Assembly (NCBI RefSeq): GCF_003666605.1
Contig: NZ_RCIV01000010.1
Location: 32,948-96,947, forward strand
DNA: 64,000 bases
Direction of reading: 5' to 3'
DNA from: Propionibacterium australiense
GTDB lineage: Bacteria > Actinomycetota > Actinomycetes > Propionibacteriales > Propionibacteriaceae
The notes under the pieces are model-generated. The model did no database searches. It was not told the origin of the DNA and saw only the letters and a list, made by a program, of their open reading frames with translations. This document shows positions 8,389 through 18,800 of the stretch, one piece after another (position 1 is the stretch's first letter; each line of letters begins with the position of its first letter). The translations under genes and the position numbers were made by a program.

Positions 8389-11022
8389 TCAGCCCCGACC
8401 GGCGGCCTCACCGCCCTGTTCCCCTGCTGCCGCCGCGGCATCGGCGGTCTCGGCGGCCATGGTCTCCTGGGCAGCGGATTCACCGGTCTCCGCGGCCGGT
8501 TCCTCGGCCTCGGCGCGCTCGGGATTGAGGGCGATCGCGATGACCTCGTCGTTACCGCGCACGCCGACGAACTTGACACCCATCGTGTCACGCCCGGTCG
8601 GGTGCACCTCGGCAACGGCCGAACGGGTCACCTGCCCGGAGGCCTTGATGGCGATGACCTCGTCGCTCTCCCGGACGACCAGCCCACCCACGAGCCGGCC
8701 GCGGTCGTCGTCCATGCGCATGGCCTTGACGCCCAGGCCGCCGCGGTTCTGGACGCGGTAGTCACCCACCGGGGTGCGTTTGGCGTAACCGCCGTCGGTG
8801 ACGGTGAAGACGAACAGTTCGTCGCCGGGCGTGCCGGCGGCGACGACGCCCATGAGCAGCAGCTCGTCGCCCTCGCGGAACCGCATGCCGGTCACGCCAG
8901 AGGTGGTGCGCCCCATCGGGCGCAGCTGATCGTCGGTGGCGTGGAAACGCAGGGCCTGGGCCCGGCGGGAGACGAGCACGATGTCGTCGTCGGCGTTGAC
9001 CAGCTCGGCGCCGATCAGCTCGTCGTCCTCGTCGCGGAAGTTCACGGCGATGAGACCGGCCTGGCGCGGCGAGTCGTAGGCGCTCAGCGCCGTCTTCTTG
9101 ATGAGGCCCCTGCGCGTGGCCAGGACGAGGTACTCGGCGTCCTCGTAACTGCGCAGCGCCAGCACCTGGGCGATCCGTTCGTCGGGCAGGAAGCTGAGCA
9201 GACCGGCGATGTGGCCGCCCTTGGCGTCCCGGCCGCCCTCGGGCAGCTGCCAGGTCTTGATGCGGTAGACGCGGCCCATGTTCGTGAAGAACAGGATCCA
9301 CTGGTGGTTCGTCGTCGCGAACAGGTGCTGCACCTCGTCGTCGGTGCGCAGGCTCGCGCCGCGCACCCCGCGCCCGCCCCGGCGCTGCGGGCGGTACTGG
9401 TCGGTGCGGGTGCGTTTGGCGTAGCCCCCGCGGGTGATCGTGACGACCATGTCGTCGTCGGGAACGAAGTCCTCCTCGCTGAAGTCGCCCTCGGCGGCGA
9501 TGATCTGCGTGCGACGCTCGTCGCCGTACTTGTCCACGATCTCGCCCAGCTCGGTCGAGATGATCTCGCGCTGACGGTCCTTGCTGGCCAGGATGGCCTT
9601 GAGGTCGGCGATGAGGGCCTCGAGTTCGGCGAGCTTGTCGAGGATCTTCTGGCGCTCCAGGGCGGCCAGGCGGCGCAGCTGCATGTTGAGGATGGCGGCG
9701 GCCTGGATCTCGTCGATGCCGAGCAGCTCCTGCAGGCCCTGGTTCGCGACCTCGGAGTTCGGCGAGCGGCGGATCAGCGCGATGACCTCGTCGAGCATGT
9801 CGAGGGCCTTGGCCAGGCCGCGGTAGATGTGCGCCTCCTTCTCGGCCTGGTTCAGCTGGTACTTCGTGCGGCGCTCGATGACCTGCAGCTGGTGGTCGAC
9901 CCAGTAGCGGATGAACTGGTCCAGCCGCAGGGTGCGCGGCACGTTGTCGACGAGGGCGAGCATGTTGCAGCCGAAGGTGTCCTGCAGCTGCGTGTGCTTG
10001 TACAGGTTGTTCATCACCACGCGCGGCTGGGCGTCGCGCTTGAGGACGACGACGAGGCGCTGACCGGTGCGGGTGGAGGTGTCGTCGCGGATGTCGGCGA
10101 TGCCGTTGATCCGGCCCGAGTTCACCAGGTCGGCGATCTTCTGGGCCAGGTTGTCCGGGTTGCACATGTAGGGCAGCTCGGTGATGACCAGCTGCGTGCG
10201 CCCCTTGGCGTCCTCCTCGATGTTGATGACGGCGCGCATGATGACCGAGCCGCGACCGGTGCGGTAGGCGTCCTCGATGCCCTTGCGGCCGACGATGAGC
10301 GCGCCGTTGGGGAAGTCCGGGCCCTTGATGCGGGCCATCGAGGCCTCGAGCAGTTCCTCGTCGGAGGCCCCCGGGTTGGCGAGGAACCACTGCACGGCCT
10401 CGTTGACCTCGCGCAGATTGTGCGTGGGAATGTTCGTGGCCATGCCGACGGCGATGCCGGTGGAGCCGTTGACGAGCAGGTTCGGGAAACGCGACGGCAG
10501 GACGGTGGGTTCGGTGTCGCGGTTGTCGTAGTTGGGCTGGAAGTCGACCGTGTCCTGGTCGATGTCGCGCACCATCTCCATCGCCAGCGGGGCCATCCGG
10601 CACTCGGTGTACCGCATGGCGGCGGCACCGTCGTTGCCGGGCGAACCGAAGTTGCCCTGGCCGTTGACGAGCGTGTAACGCATGGCCCAGGGCTGGGCCA
10701 GCCGCACGAGGGTGTCGTAGATGGCCGAGTCGCCGTGCGGGTGGTACTTGCCCATGACGTCGCCGACGACGCGCGAGCACTTGTTCCAGCCGCGGTCGGG
10801 TCGATAGCCGCCGTCGTACATCGTGTAGATGACACGGCGGTGCACGGGCTTGAGGCCATCACGCACATCGGGCAGGGCCCGCTCGACGATGACGCTCATG
10901 GCGTACTCGAGGAACGCGTTCTGGATCTCGCCCTTGAGTTCGACGCTCTCGATCGTGCCCTTGCCCGGCCCGACCAGTTCGTCCTTTCCAGCGTCGTTGG
11001 CGTTGTTCACGGTATCGCTCAT
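8389..11022 (-). CDS. gyrA: DNA gyrase subunit A
   Basis: An 877-residue breakage-reunion and C-terminal wrapping subunit of DNA gyrase, which introduces negative supercoils as an A2B2 complex. The catalytic tyrosine is Y138 in AAAMRYTE. The quinolone-determining region is wild-type-like: S99 and D103 in [10 protein letters not shown] occupy the E. coli S83 and D87 positions. The GyrA-box-type beta-pinwheel repeats fill about 515-840, and an acidic Ala/Glu-rich tail (from about 845) ends the protein. ATG 11022 follows AAGGAAGAACG. It sits 49 bp after gyrB and is presumably co-transcribed with it. A very long open frame on the opposite strand is a GC-bias shadow. Confidence 0.98.
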   Translation of the reverse strand: MSDTVNNANDAGKDELVGPGKGTIESVELKGEIQNAFLEYAMSVIVERALPDVRDGLKPVHRRVIYTMYDGGYRPDRGWNKCSRVVGDVMGKYHPHGDSAIYDTLVRLAQPWAMRYTLVNGQGNFGSPGNDGAAAMRYTECRMAPLAMEMVRDIDQDTVDFQPNYDNRDTEPTVLPSRFPNLLVNGSTGIAVGMATNIPTHNLREVNEAVQWFLANPGASDEELLEASMARIKGPDFPNGALIVGRKGIEDAYRTGRGSVIMRAVINIEEDAKGRTQLVITELPYMCNPDNLAQKIADLVNSGRINGIADIRDDTSTRTGQRLVVVLKRDAQPRVVMNNLYKHTQLQDTFGCNMLALVDNVPRTLRLDQFIRYWVDHQLQVIERRTKYQLNQAEKEAHIYRGLAKALDMLDEVIALIRRSPNSEVANQGLQELLGIDEIQAAAILNMQLRRLAALERQKILDKLAELEALIADLKAILASKDRQREIISTELGEIVDKYGDERRTQIIAAEGDFSEEDFVPDDDMVVTITRGGYAKRTRTDQYRPQRRGGRGVRGASLRTDDEVQHLFATTNHQWILFFTNMGRVYRIKTWQLPEGGRDAKGGHIAGLLSFLPDERIAQVLALRSYEDAEYLVLATRRGLIKKTALSAYDSPRQAGLIAVNFRDEDDELIGAELVNADDDIVLVSRRAQALRFHATDDQLRPMGRTTSGVTGMRFREGDELLLMGVVAAGTPGDELFVFTVTDGGYAKRTPVGDYRVQNRGGLGVKAMRMDDDRGRLVGGLVVRESDEVIAIKASGQVTRSAVAEVHPTGRDTMGVKFVGVRGNDEVIAIALNPERAEAEEPAAETGESAAQETMAAETADAAAAAGEQGGEAAGRG

Positions 11023-11071
11023 CGTTCTTCCTTGCTTGCGGGGGCCGTGCGTGTCGAGTGCCTGACGGCCG

Positions 11072-13117
<2,046 letters not shown>

Positions 13118-13394
13118 CGGGTGGTGCTCCTGTCCTCAAGGGGTGAACGGGCGCCACCCGGCGTTCGATTCTACCAGTGGGCGCGGTCTTCTTCGAGGAT
13201 CGGCCGCCGCGCGTCGGCCCCGATTTCCCGCTGGAGGCCCTAGAACGGCCCTCTGCGGCGATGGACCCCTCCTCGCGTGGAGGGATACCGATCTGGGCCG
13301 GTGCGGCGTGCGATCGTCCCGTCTCTGTGACCTGGCCCGGCAGGTTCCGGTGTCGGATCGGCGTCCGGGCACCCCGGGCTGCGACGGGGGATCC
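13118..13394. other. gyrB upstream region
   Basis: This region separates the dciA stop from the gyrB start, both on the minus strand. No gene is visible and it probably contains the gyrB promoter. I could not pick a convincing -35/-10 pair by eye. Confidence 0.4.
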
Positions 13395-14045
13395 TCAGCC
13401 GTAGGTGTCCCGGGGGCCCCTGCCCGGGACCGAGCGGGGGCCGTGACGCCAGCTCGGGGCGCTCGGGCCGCGGACGTCGACGCGGGTGACGGCGCCGTCA
13501 CCGAGCTGCCGGTTGAGCCGGGCGACGAGCTGCGGTGCGATCGAACGCAGGGCGCTGGCCCAGGTGCTCGACTCGGCGCGGACGATGAGGACACCCTCGC
13601 GGTAGCTCTCGGGGTTCGAGTGCTCGGCATTGGTCCGGCCCACGAGCTCGTCCCAGCGCTGGACGATGAGGCGCAGCCCGATCTGCCGGCGCCAGCCCCG
13701 CGCCGCGATGAGCTCGTCGACGGCCGCCCCGAGCGGCTGCGGGTCGCGGGCATCGGGGTGGGCGCCCGAACGCTGCTCGACCACTGGCCGGCGCCAACGC
13801 CGGTTCCTGTTCTCGGGACCCAGTCGTGCCGGCGGCAGCAGGCCGGACAGGCTGTGGGCGACACGGCTGGCCACGTCGAAGCCCTCCGGGTCGTGCTCCT
13901 CGACGGGCTCGCCGCCGGCCGGTGTCCGCTCGTCGCCGCGGCCCGCCTCAGGGGCCGCGCTGAACTCGCCGGAGCCGAAGCCCGCCGGGCGCGCCGTGCC
14001 CGGCTCCGCGGCGGGCTCGCCGGGATCCTGCTGGAACGGTTTCAC
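13395..14045 (-). CDS. dciA: DciA-family protein (DUF721), replicative helicase operator
   Basis: A 216-residue DUF721 protein. The N-terminal 100 residues are Pro/Gly/Glu-rich and probably disordered. The conserved domain is at about 103-195: [28 protein letters not shown], then [20 protein letters not shown] and [13 protein letters not shown]. DciA proteins bind the replicative helicase DnaB and assist its loading in bacteria lacking DnaC/DnaI. The GTG start at 14045 overlaps the recF stop by four bases (GTGA), the usual translational coupling in the dnaN-recF-dciA-gyrB order. Confidence 0.88.
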   Translation of the reverse strand: MKPFQQDPGEPAAEPGTARPAGFGSGEFSAAPEAGRGDERTPAGGEPVEEHDPEGFDVASRVAHSLSGLLPPARLGPENRNRRWRRPVVEQRSGAHPDARDPQPLGAAVDELIAARGWRRQIGLRLIVQRWDELVGRTNAEHSNPESYREGVLIVRAESSTWASALRSIAPQLVARLNRQLGDGAVTRVDVRGPSAPSWRHGPRSVPGRGPRDTYG

Positions 14046-15379
14046 TGCTCGCCCTCCGTGCCACGGCCGGGTGCCCGGGAATCCGTCGCCCGACCACCCT
14101 CCGCGTCGGCTGGCTCCCTGGAACGCTCGTCGGCGTCGCCGGAGCCGGCGTCGGCGAGGTCCACGACCCCCTCGCCCGAGACCATCGAGACGCGGGAGGG
14201 CACGCCGGAATCGACGGCGGCCGGTTCATCGCGCATGAACACCTCGAGGCGCCGGCCGGTGAGCTGGGCGGGGACGTCCGCGTCGACGGCCGCTGTGACG
14301 AGCACCTGCTCGGCGTCGAGGACGGCGTCGGCGAGACGGTCCCGGCGGGTGCTGTCGAGTTCGGCGAAGACGTCGTCGAGCACCAGGACCGGTTCGACGC
14401 CCTCGGCACGCAGCATCGTCAGGCTCCCCAGCCGCAGGGCGAGGGCCAGAGACCAGCTCTCGCCGTGGCTCGCGTAACCCTTGGCGGGCAGTGCGCCGAT
14501 GTGCAGGTCGATGTCGTCGCGATGGGGACCCACCAGCGAGACACCACGGACGCACTCGTCGTGGCGGCGGGCCGCCATGTGCTGCAGCAGCAGCCCGCTC
14601 AGCACGCCCTCGTCGGGGGCGCCGGGGCGGCCGTCGTCGCCCGATGCGGTGAGCTCACCCAGGTGGGGCAGGGAGGACGTGTACCGGGCCCTCGCCTCGT
14701 TGTTGACGGGTGCGATCGCCGCATAGGCGGCACGTGTGGGGGCCGCCAGATCGGCGAGGGTGGCGAGCCGGGCGGCGAGCAGCTCGGCCCCGAGGCCGGC
14801 CAGTCGCTCGTCCCAGACGTCGAGAGTGGCCGCCGCGCCGTCGTCCAGGCGGCCGCCGCGCTTGGCCAGCTGTTTGAGCAGGGCATTGCGCTGGCGCAGG
14901 GCCCGCTCGTAGTCGGCCTTGACGGCGGCCATGCGCGGCCAGCGGGTGATGACGAGGGCGTCGAGGAAGCCCCGCCGATCAGCCGGGTCGCCCTTGACGA
15001 TCGCCAGGTCCTCCGGGCTGAAGACGACGGCACGCAGGGCGCCGACGAGATCACGGACGCGCCGCTGCGGGACGCGGTTGATCCGGGCCCGGTTGGCGCG
15101 TCCGGCGTTGAGCTCGATCTCGAGCAGCAGCCTGCGCGGATCGTCCAGGCCCGCCACGACGACGGCGCGGATGATCGCCTGGCCGGCCCCCGCGCGCAGC
15201 AGCGGGGCATCGGATGCGACCCGGTGCGAACTCAGTGTCGCGAGGTACTCGACTGCCTCGACGAGGTTCGTCTTGCCGTGCCCGTTGGGGCCCACGAGGA
15301 CGTTGACGCCCGGACCGAGTGTCAGCGAGACGGCTCGGTAGCTGCGGAAATCAACCAGTTCGAGATGGTCGACGAACAC
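14042..15379 (-). CDS. recF: DNA replication and repair protein RecF
   Basis: A 445-residue SMC-like ATPase that loads RecA at gaps with RecO and RecR. Walker A is GPNGHGKT at 30-37. The signature region is [19 protein letters not shown] and Walker B is [19 protein letters not shown]. The core ends near residue 385. The remaining 60 residues are an acidic Ala/Gly/Asp-rich tail, making it longer than most RecF proteins (about 360-400). It starts with ATG 15379, nine bases after the dnaN stop, and overlaps dciA by four bases. Confidence 0.96.
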   Translation of the reverse strand: MFVDHLELVDFRSYRAVSLTLGPGVNVLVGPNGHGKTNLVEAVEYLATLSSHRVASDAPLLRAGAGQAIIRAVVVAGLDDPRRLLLEIELNAGRANRARINRVPQRRVRDLVGALRAVVFSPEDLAIVKGDPADRRGFLDALVITRWPRMAAVKADYERALRQRNALLKQLAKRGGRLDDGAAATLDVWDERLAGLGAELLAARLATLADLAAPTRAAYAAIAPVNNEARARYTSSLPHLGELTASGDDGRPGAPDEGVLSGLLLQHMAARRHDECVRGVSLVGPHRDDIDLHIGALPAKGYASHGESWSLALALRLGSLTMLRAEGVEPVLVLDDVFAELDSTRRDRLADAVLDAEQVLVTAAVDADVPAQLTGRRLEVFMRDEPAAVDSGVPSRVSMVSGEGVVDLADAGSGDADERSREPADAEGGRATDSRAPGRGTEGEQ

Positions 15380-15388
15380 GTTCTTCGA

Positions 15389-16546
15389 TCAGTTGGGCAG
15401 CCTCATGAGCATGATGACGTGCCGGTAGTCGACGTCGGGCTCCCCGTCGAGTTCGGCCAGTCCCTGCACCAGGCAGGGCTTGCCGGGGGCCGTGAAGGAG
15501 AACTGGACGTACGGCGTGTCGAGTGCCCCGAGGGCGTCGGACAGGTAGTGCGGGTTGAACCCGACGGCCGTGATTTCCGTGTCGTCGCCGTCCCGCGTGA
15601 CGACGGCCTCCACGGCCTCGGTCGCCTGGGCCTGGTCACCGGTGGCCGCGTCGAGCGCGATGTGGTCGTCCTCGATGGCCATCCGCAGTGAGGTGTTGCG
15701 CTCGGCGACGAGCGAGACGCGTTTCACCGAGTCGATGAGCTCGGCGGTGTTGCAGCGCACGATGACATTGCCCTTGATGTCCATGAGATGGCGCACCTTG
15801 GGGAACTCGCCGTCGAGCAGGCGCGTGGTGAGCTGCCGGGTGCCGTTCGTGCCGTCGCCCTCGAAACCGATGAGCCCCTCATGGGCGGTGTCGCCGGCGA
15901 GAGCCAGCTGGACGGTCTCGCCGCTGCTCATCGAGCGGGCCGCCTCGTTCAGCACCCGGGCCGGGACGAGGGCCGCCCTCTCGGCCCCGGGTGTGGCGAG
16001 ATTCCAGGTGAGTTCCTTGAGGGCCATGCGGTACCGGTCGGTCGCCAGCAGCGACAGGCGGTTGTCGTTGATCTCCATGCGCACCCCGGTGAAGACCGGC
16101 AGCAGCTCGTCGCGGCCGGCGGCGACGACGACCTGACTGACCGAGCGCGCGAAGACCTCGGAGTCGACCGAACCGGTGACGGCAGGCATCTCAGGAAGGT
16201 TCGGGTACTCCTCGACGGGCAGCAGCTGCAGGGTGAAACGAGCCGAACCGCACACGAGTTCGACATTCGATTCACCGGCGGTGAGCCTGACGGGCCGGTC
16301 GGGCAGTGACTTGGCGATGTCGGCCAGCAGCTTGCCGGAGACGAGCACCTCACCCGGCTCGTCGACCTGGGTCCTGATGGTGATCTTCGCGCTCGTCTCG
16401 TAGTCGAAGCTCGACATGACGACCTCGTCGTCCTCGGCACGCATGAGCAGGCCGGCGAGGATCGGAACGCTGGGACGACTGGGCAGGCTACGGGCCACCC
16501 AGGCGACCGCTTCAGCCATGACACCGCGATCAACTGTGATCTTCAC
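15389..16546 (-). CDS. dnaN: DNA polymerase III beta subunit (sliding clamp)
   Basis: A 385-residue sliding clamp with three similar domains. It begins VKITVDRGVMAEAVAWVARS at GTG 16546, behind GAGGAG. The frame is open further upstream, but that part is non-conserved. Typical motifs are LPDRPVRLTAGESNVELVCG, VFTGVRMEINDNRLSLLATD and the C-terminal HVIMLMRLPN. It encircles DNA and tethers polymerase III and repair proteins. It leads the dnaN-recF-dciA run. Unusually, dnaA is not immediately upstream: about 9 kb of unrelated genes lie between them. Confidence 0.98.
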   Translation of the reverse strand: MKITVDRGVMAEAVAWVARSLPSRPSVPILAGLLMRAEDDEVVMSSFDYETSAKITIRTQVDEPGEVLVSGKLLADIAKSLPDRPVRLTAGESNVELVCGSARFTLQLLPVEEYPNLPEMPAVTGSVDSEVFARSVSQVVVAAGRDELLPVFTGVRMEINDNRLSLLATDRYRMALKELTWNLATPGAERAALVPARVLNEAARSMSSGETVQLALAGDTAHEGLIGFEGDGTNGTRQLTTRLLDGEFPKVRHLMDIKGNVIVRCNTAELIDSVKRVSLVAERNTSLRMAIEDDHIALDAATGDQAQATEAVEAVVTRDGDDTEITAVGFNPHYLSDALGALDTPYVQFSFTAPGKPCLVQGLAELDGEPDVDYRHVIMLMRLPN

Positions 16547-16694
16547 TGTGCTCCTCGTCCCCCTGAGAACTGATTGGGCAGGCCGCTCGGGCGCGCACGC
16601 ACCCGGCACGGTGCTTGTTGCATCATACCGGCTGCACGCAGTCCCCGCAGGCTCGCCGGCGCCCAGCGGATGAGGCACTCACCGCCGGGCCGGC

Positions 16695-18383
16695 TCAGCG
16701 CAACTCGTCATCGGAGGCACGATGCGACCACTGGGCGAAGGTCTCGCCCTCCGCCCTGCCGCCGAGGTAGCGGCGCACGATCCGCTCGACGTAGTCGGCT
16801 GCCTCGTCGGCGGTGATCCTCAGGCCACGCACCGTGCGACCGAAACCCGCCTCCTCGCGGCCCATCGTTGCCAGGCCACCGCCGAGGTGCACCTGGTAGG
16901 CGAACTCGGAGCCCTCTGAGGTCCTGGCCAGCTGGCCCTTCAGGCCGATGTCGGCCAGCTGGATGCGCACGCAGGAATTGGGGCAGCCGTTGATGGACAG
17001 GCTGATGGGCGTGTCGATCCCGGCGCCCTCGAACCGGCGGTCGAGTTCGGCCGTGAGAGCCGCGGCGGTGGCCTTGGTCTCGACGAAGGCGAACTTGCAG
17101 AACTCGATCCCGGTGCAGGACATCGTCGAGCGCCGGAACGGGCCGGGGCGGGCGGTGAGCCCCAGCGGGGCGACCTCGGTCAGGAAGTTCTCCACGGCAC
17201 CGGGCTCGACGTCGAGGACGACGAGTTTCTGGTGGGGGGTCAGGCGCACCCGGGCGCTGCCCGCGGCCTCCATGGCTTCGGCCAGCCCGATGAGCACGTC
17301 ACCGGACAGGCGCCCGACGGAGGGGGCCAGTCCGATGTACGCGAGGCCGTCCTTCTGCTCGTGCACACCGACGTGGTCGGGGTTGCCCACCGAGCGTGCA
17401 GGGGCCGGGCCGTCGGGCAGCTCGTAACCGAGGTACTCGTCCTGCAGCACCTGCCGGAATCTCTCGACGCCCCAGTCCGCGAGCAGGAACTTCAGCCGGG
17501 CCCGGTTGCGCAGGCGGCGGTAGCCGTAGTCCCGGAACAGGCGGATCGTCGCGTACCAGACATCGGGACCCAGCTCGGCGGTGCAGAAGGCGCCGAGGCG
17601 CTCGCCCAGGCGCGGCGTGGTGGACAGGCCACCGGCCACCCAGAGGTCGAAACCCGGGCCGAGTTCGGGGTGGTGGACACCGACGAAGGAGAGGTCGTTG
17701 ATCTCGTGGGCGATGTCGAGGCTCGGATGGCCGGTCGCCGCCGTCTTGAACTTGCGCGGCAGGTTCGCGATCTCGGGCCTGCCCAGGTAGCGCCGGCCGA
17801 TCGTCTCCAGCATCGGGGACGGGTCGATGATCTCGTCCGCGGCCACCCCGGCGACCGGCGAGAGCAGGAAGCCGCGCGGGGTGTCGCCGCAGGCCTCGAT
17901 CGTCTGCAGGCCCGCCGATTCCAGCCGCCTCCAGATCTCGGGGACGCTCTCGATCTCGATCCAGTGGTACTGCAGATTCTGCCGATCGGTCAGGTCGGCG
18001 GTGCCTCGGGCGAAGTCGTTGGAGATGCCCCCCAGCACGCGCAGTTGCGCAGGACTTACCGATGTCCCGTCCAGCCGCACGCGCATCATGAAGTGGCGTC
18101 CGCTCATCTCGTCGGGGCCGAGGGTGCCGGTTCGGTGGCCGTCGATGCCCTCGGCGCGCTGGGTGTACAGACCCCACCAGCGCATGCGTCCGTGCAGATC
18201 GTCTGAGGGGATGGAGTCGAAGCCCTGCCTGGCGTAGATCGTCTCGATGCGCTCGCGCACCTCCAGTGGGCTTGAGCCGGTCTGCTTGAACTCCTCGTTC
18301 GGGTTGAGCGGGGTACGGCCGTCGATGGCCCACTGCCCGTTGCTGCGCCTGTTCGTCGTTGTCCTGGCACTCGTCGCTGACAT
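16695..18383 (-). CDS. sirA: Ferredoxin-dependent sulfite reductase (SirA/NirA family)
   Basis: A 562-residue siroheme/[4Fe-4S] reductase for six-electron reduction of sulfite to sulfide in cysteine synthesis. Nitrite is the alternative substrate in this family. Cluster and siroheme ligands are visible in STMSCTGIEFCKFAF and in INGCPNSCVR (CxxxC). Y73 (WWGLYTQ) and C165 (EACGDTPR) correspond in position to the cross-linked Tyr-Cys pair of mycobacterial SirA, which favours sulfite. The ATG follows AGGGAG. No cysH, cysD or cysN genes lie nearby, so assimilation genes must be elsewhere. A short leader ORF with cysteine codons (18627-18701) and a hairpin precede it, suggesting attenuation by cysteine supply. 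Confidence 0.92.
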   Translation of the reverse strand: MSATSARTTTNRRSNGQWAIDGRTPLNPNEEFKQTGSSPLEVRERIETIYARQGFDSIPSDDLHGRMRWWGLYTQRAEGIDGHRTGTLGPDEMSGRHFMMRVRLDGTSVSPAQLRVLGGISNDFARGTADLTDRQNLQYHWIEIESVPEIWRRLESAGLQTIEACGDTPRGFLLSPVAGVAADEIIDPSPMLETIGRRYLGRPEIANLPRKFKTAATGHPSLDIAHEINDLSFVGVHHPELGPGFDLWVAGGLSTTPRLGERLGAFCTAELGPDVWYATIRLFRDYGYRRLRNRARLKFLLADWGVERFRQVLQDEYLGYELPDGPAPARSVGNPDHVGVHEQKDGLAYIGLAPSVGRLSGDVLIGLAEAMEAAGSARVRLTPHQKLVVLDVEPGAVENFLTEVAPLGLTARPGPFRRSTMSCTGIEFCKFAFVETKATAAALTAELDRRFEGAGIDTPISLSINGCPNSCVRIQLADIGLKGQLARTSEGSEFAYQVHLGGGLATMGREEAGFGRTVRGLRITADEAADYVERIVRRYLGGRAEGETFAQWSHRASDDELR

Positions 18384-18576
18384 GATGTCTCCCTACGCAG
18401 GGCATCTGAACCGCCCCTGCCGTGATTCGTTGGTTCGTTGGGGGATGGCCGGTCTCCGGTACTGGGTGGAGCCGGATCCGGCCGGTGACCATCCGGTGGC
18501 CTGGTCTGCGACGAGGACGCGACAGCACGCATGCCGCGGCAGCTGGCGCGCGGCTGAGCGGGGTCGACGACGCGAA

Positions 18577-18602
18577 CGGGCCCGGATCATCGTCACGGGC
18601 CC
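18577..18602 (-). promoter_or_regulatory. GC-rich hairpin in the sirA leader, possible attenuator
   Basis: GGGCCCG at 18578-18584 pairs perfectly with CGGGCCC at 18596-18602 around an 11-base loop. It lies about 25 bases after the leader-peptide stop and about 195 bases before sirA. Its position suits a transcription attenuator whose folding depends on ribosome progress through the leader ORF. There is no U-tract, as is usual in this phylum. Confidence 0.5.
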
Positions 18603-18626
18603 CTGGTGTTCAGGGGCGCTGGTCGG

Positions 18627-18701
18627 TCAGCGACACAGCGCGCTGGCCACTGCGCACAGATCGACGTGCCTGCGCTGCACCAGGATGTGACCACGAATCA
18701 T
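18627..18701 (-). CDS. Putative cysteine-attenuation leader peptide upstream of sirA
   Basis: A 24-residue ORF from ATG 18701 to TGA 18627. It ends QRRHVDLCAVASALCR. The RRHVDL...A/S-rich...C-R pattern is the hallmark of the putative leader peptides found before sulfur-assimilation operons in Streptomyces and mycobacteria. Two Cys codons lie at residues 16 and 23, the second just before the final Arg. Known for the class: ribosome stalling at Cys codons under cysteine limitation relieves attenuation. Inferred here from sequence, position and the downstream hairpin at 18577-18602. It is the only candidate leader of this kind I saw in the window. Confidence 0.75.
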   Translation of the reverse strand: MIRGHILVQRRHVDLCAVASALCR

Positions 18702-18800
18702 GGTCACGACTCTAGGGATCGAGGGTGGCTCCTGTCACCAGCACGTCCCACATCACGGACAGAGTGTCGCGAACCGTGCCGCGTTCGGCGACCAGTCCGG

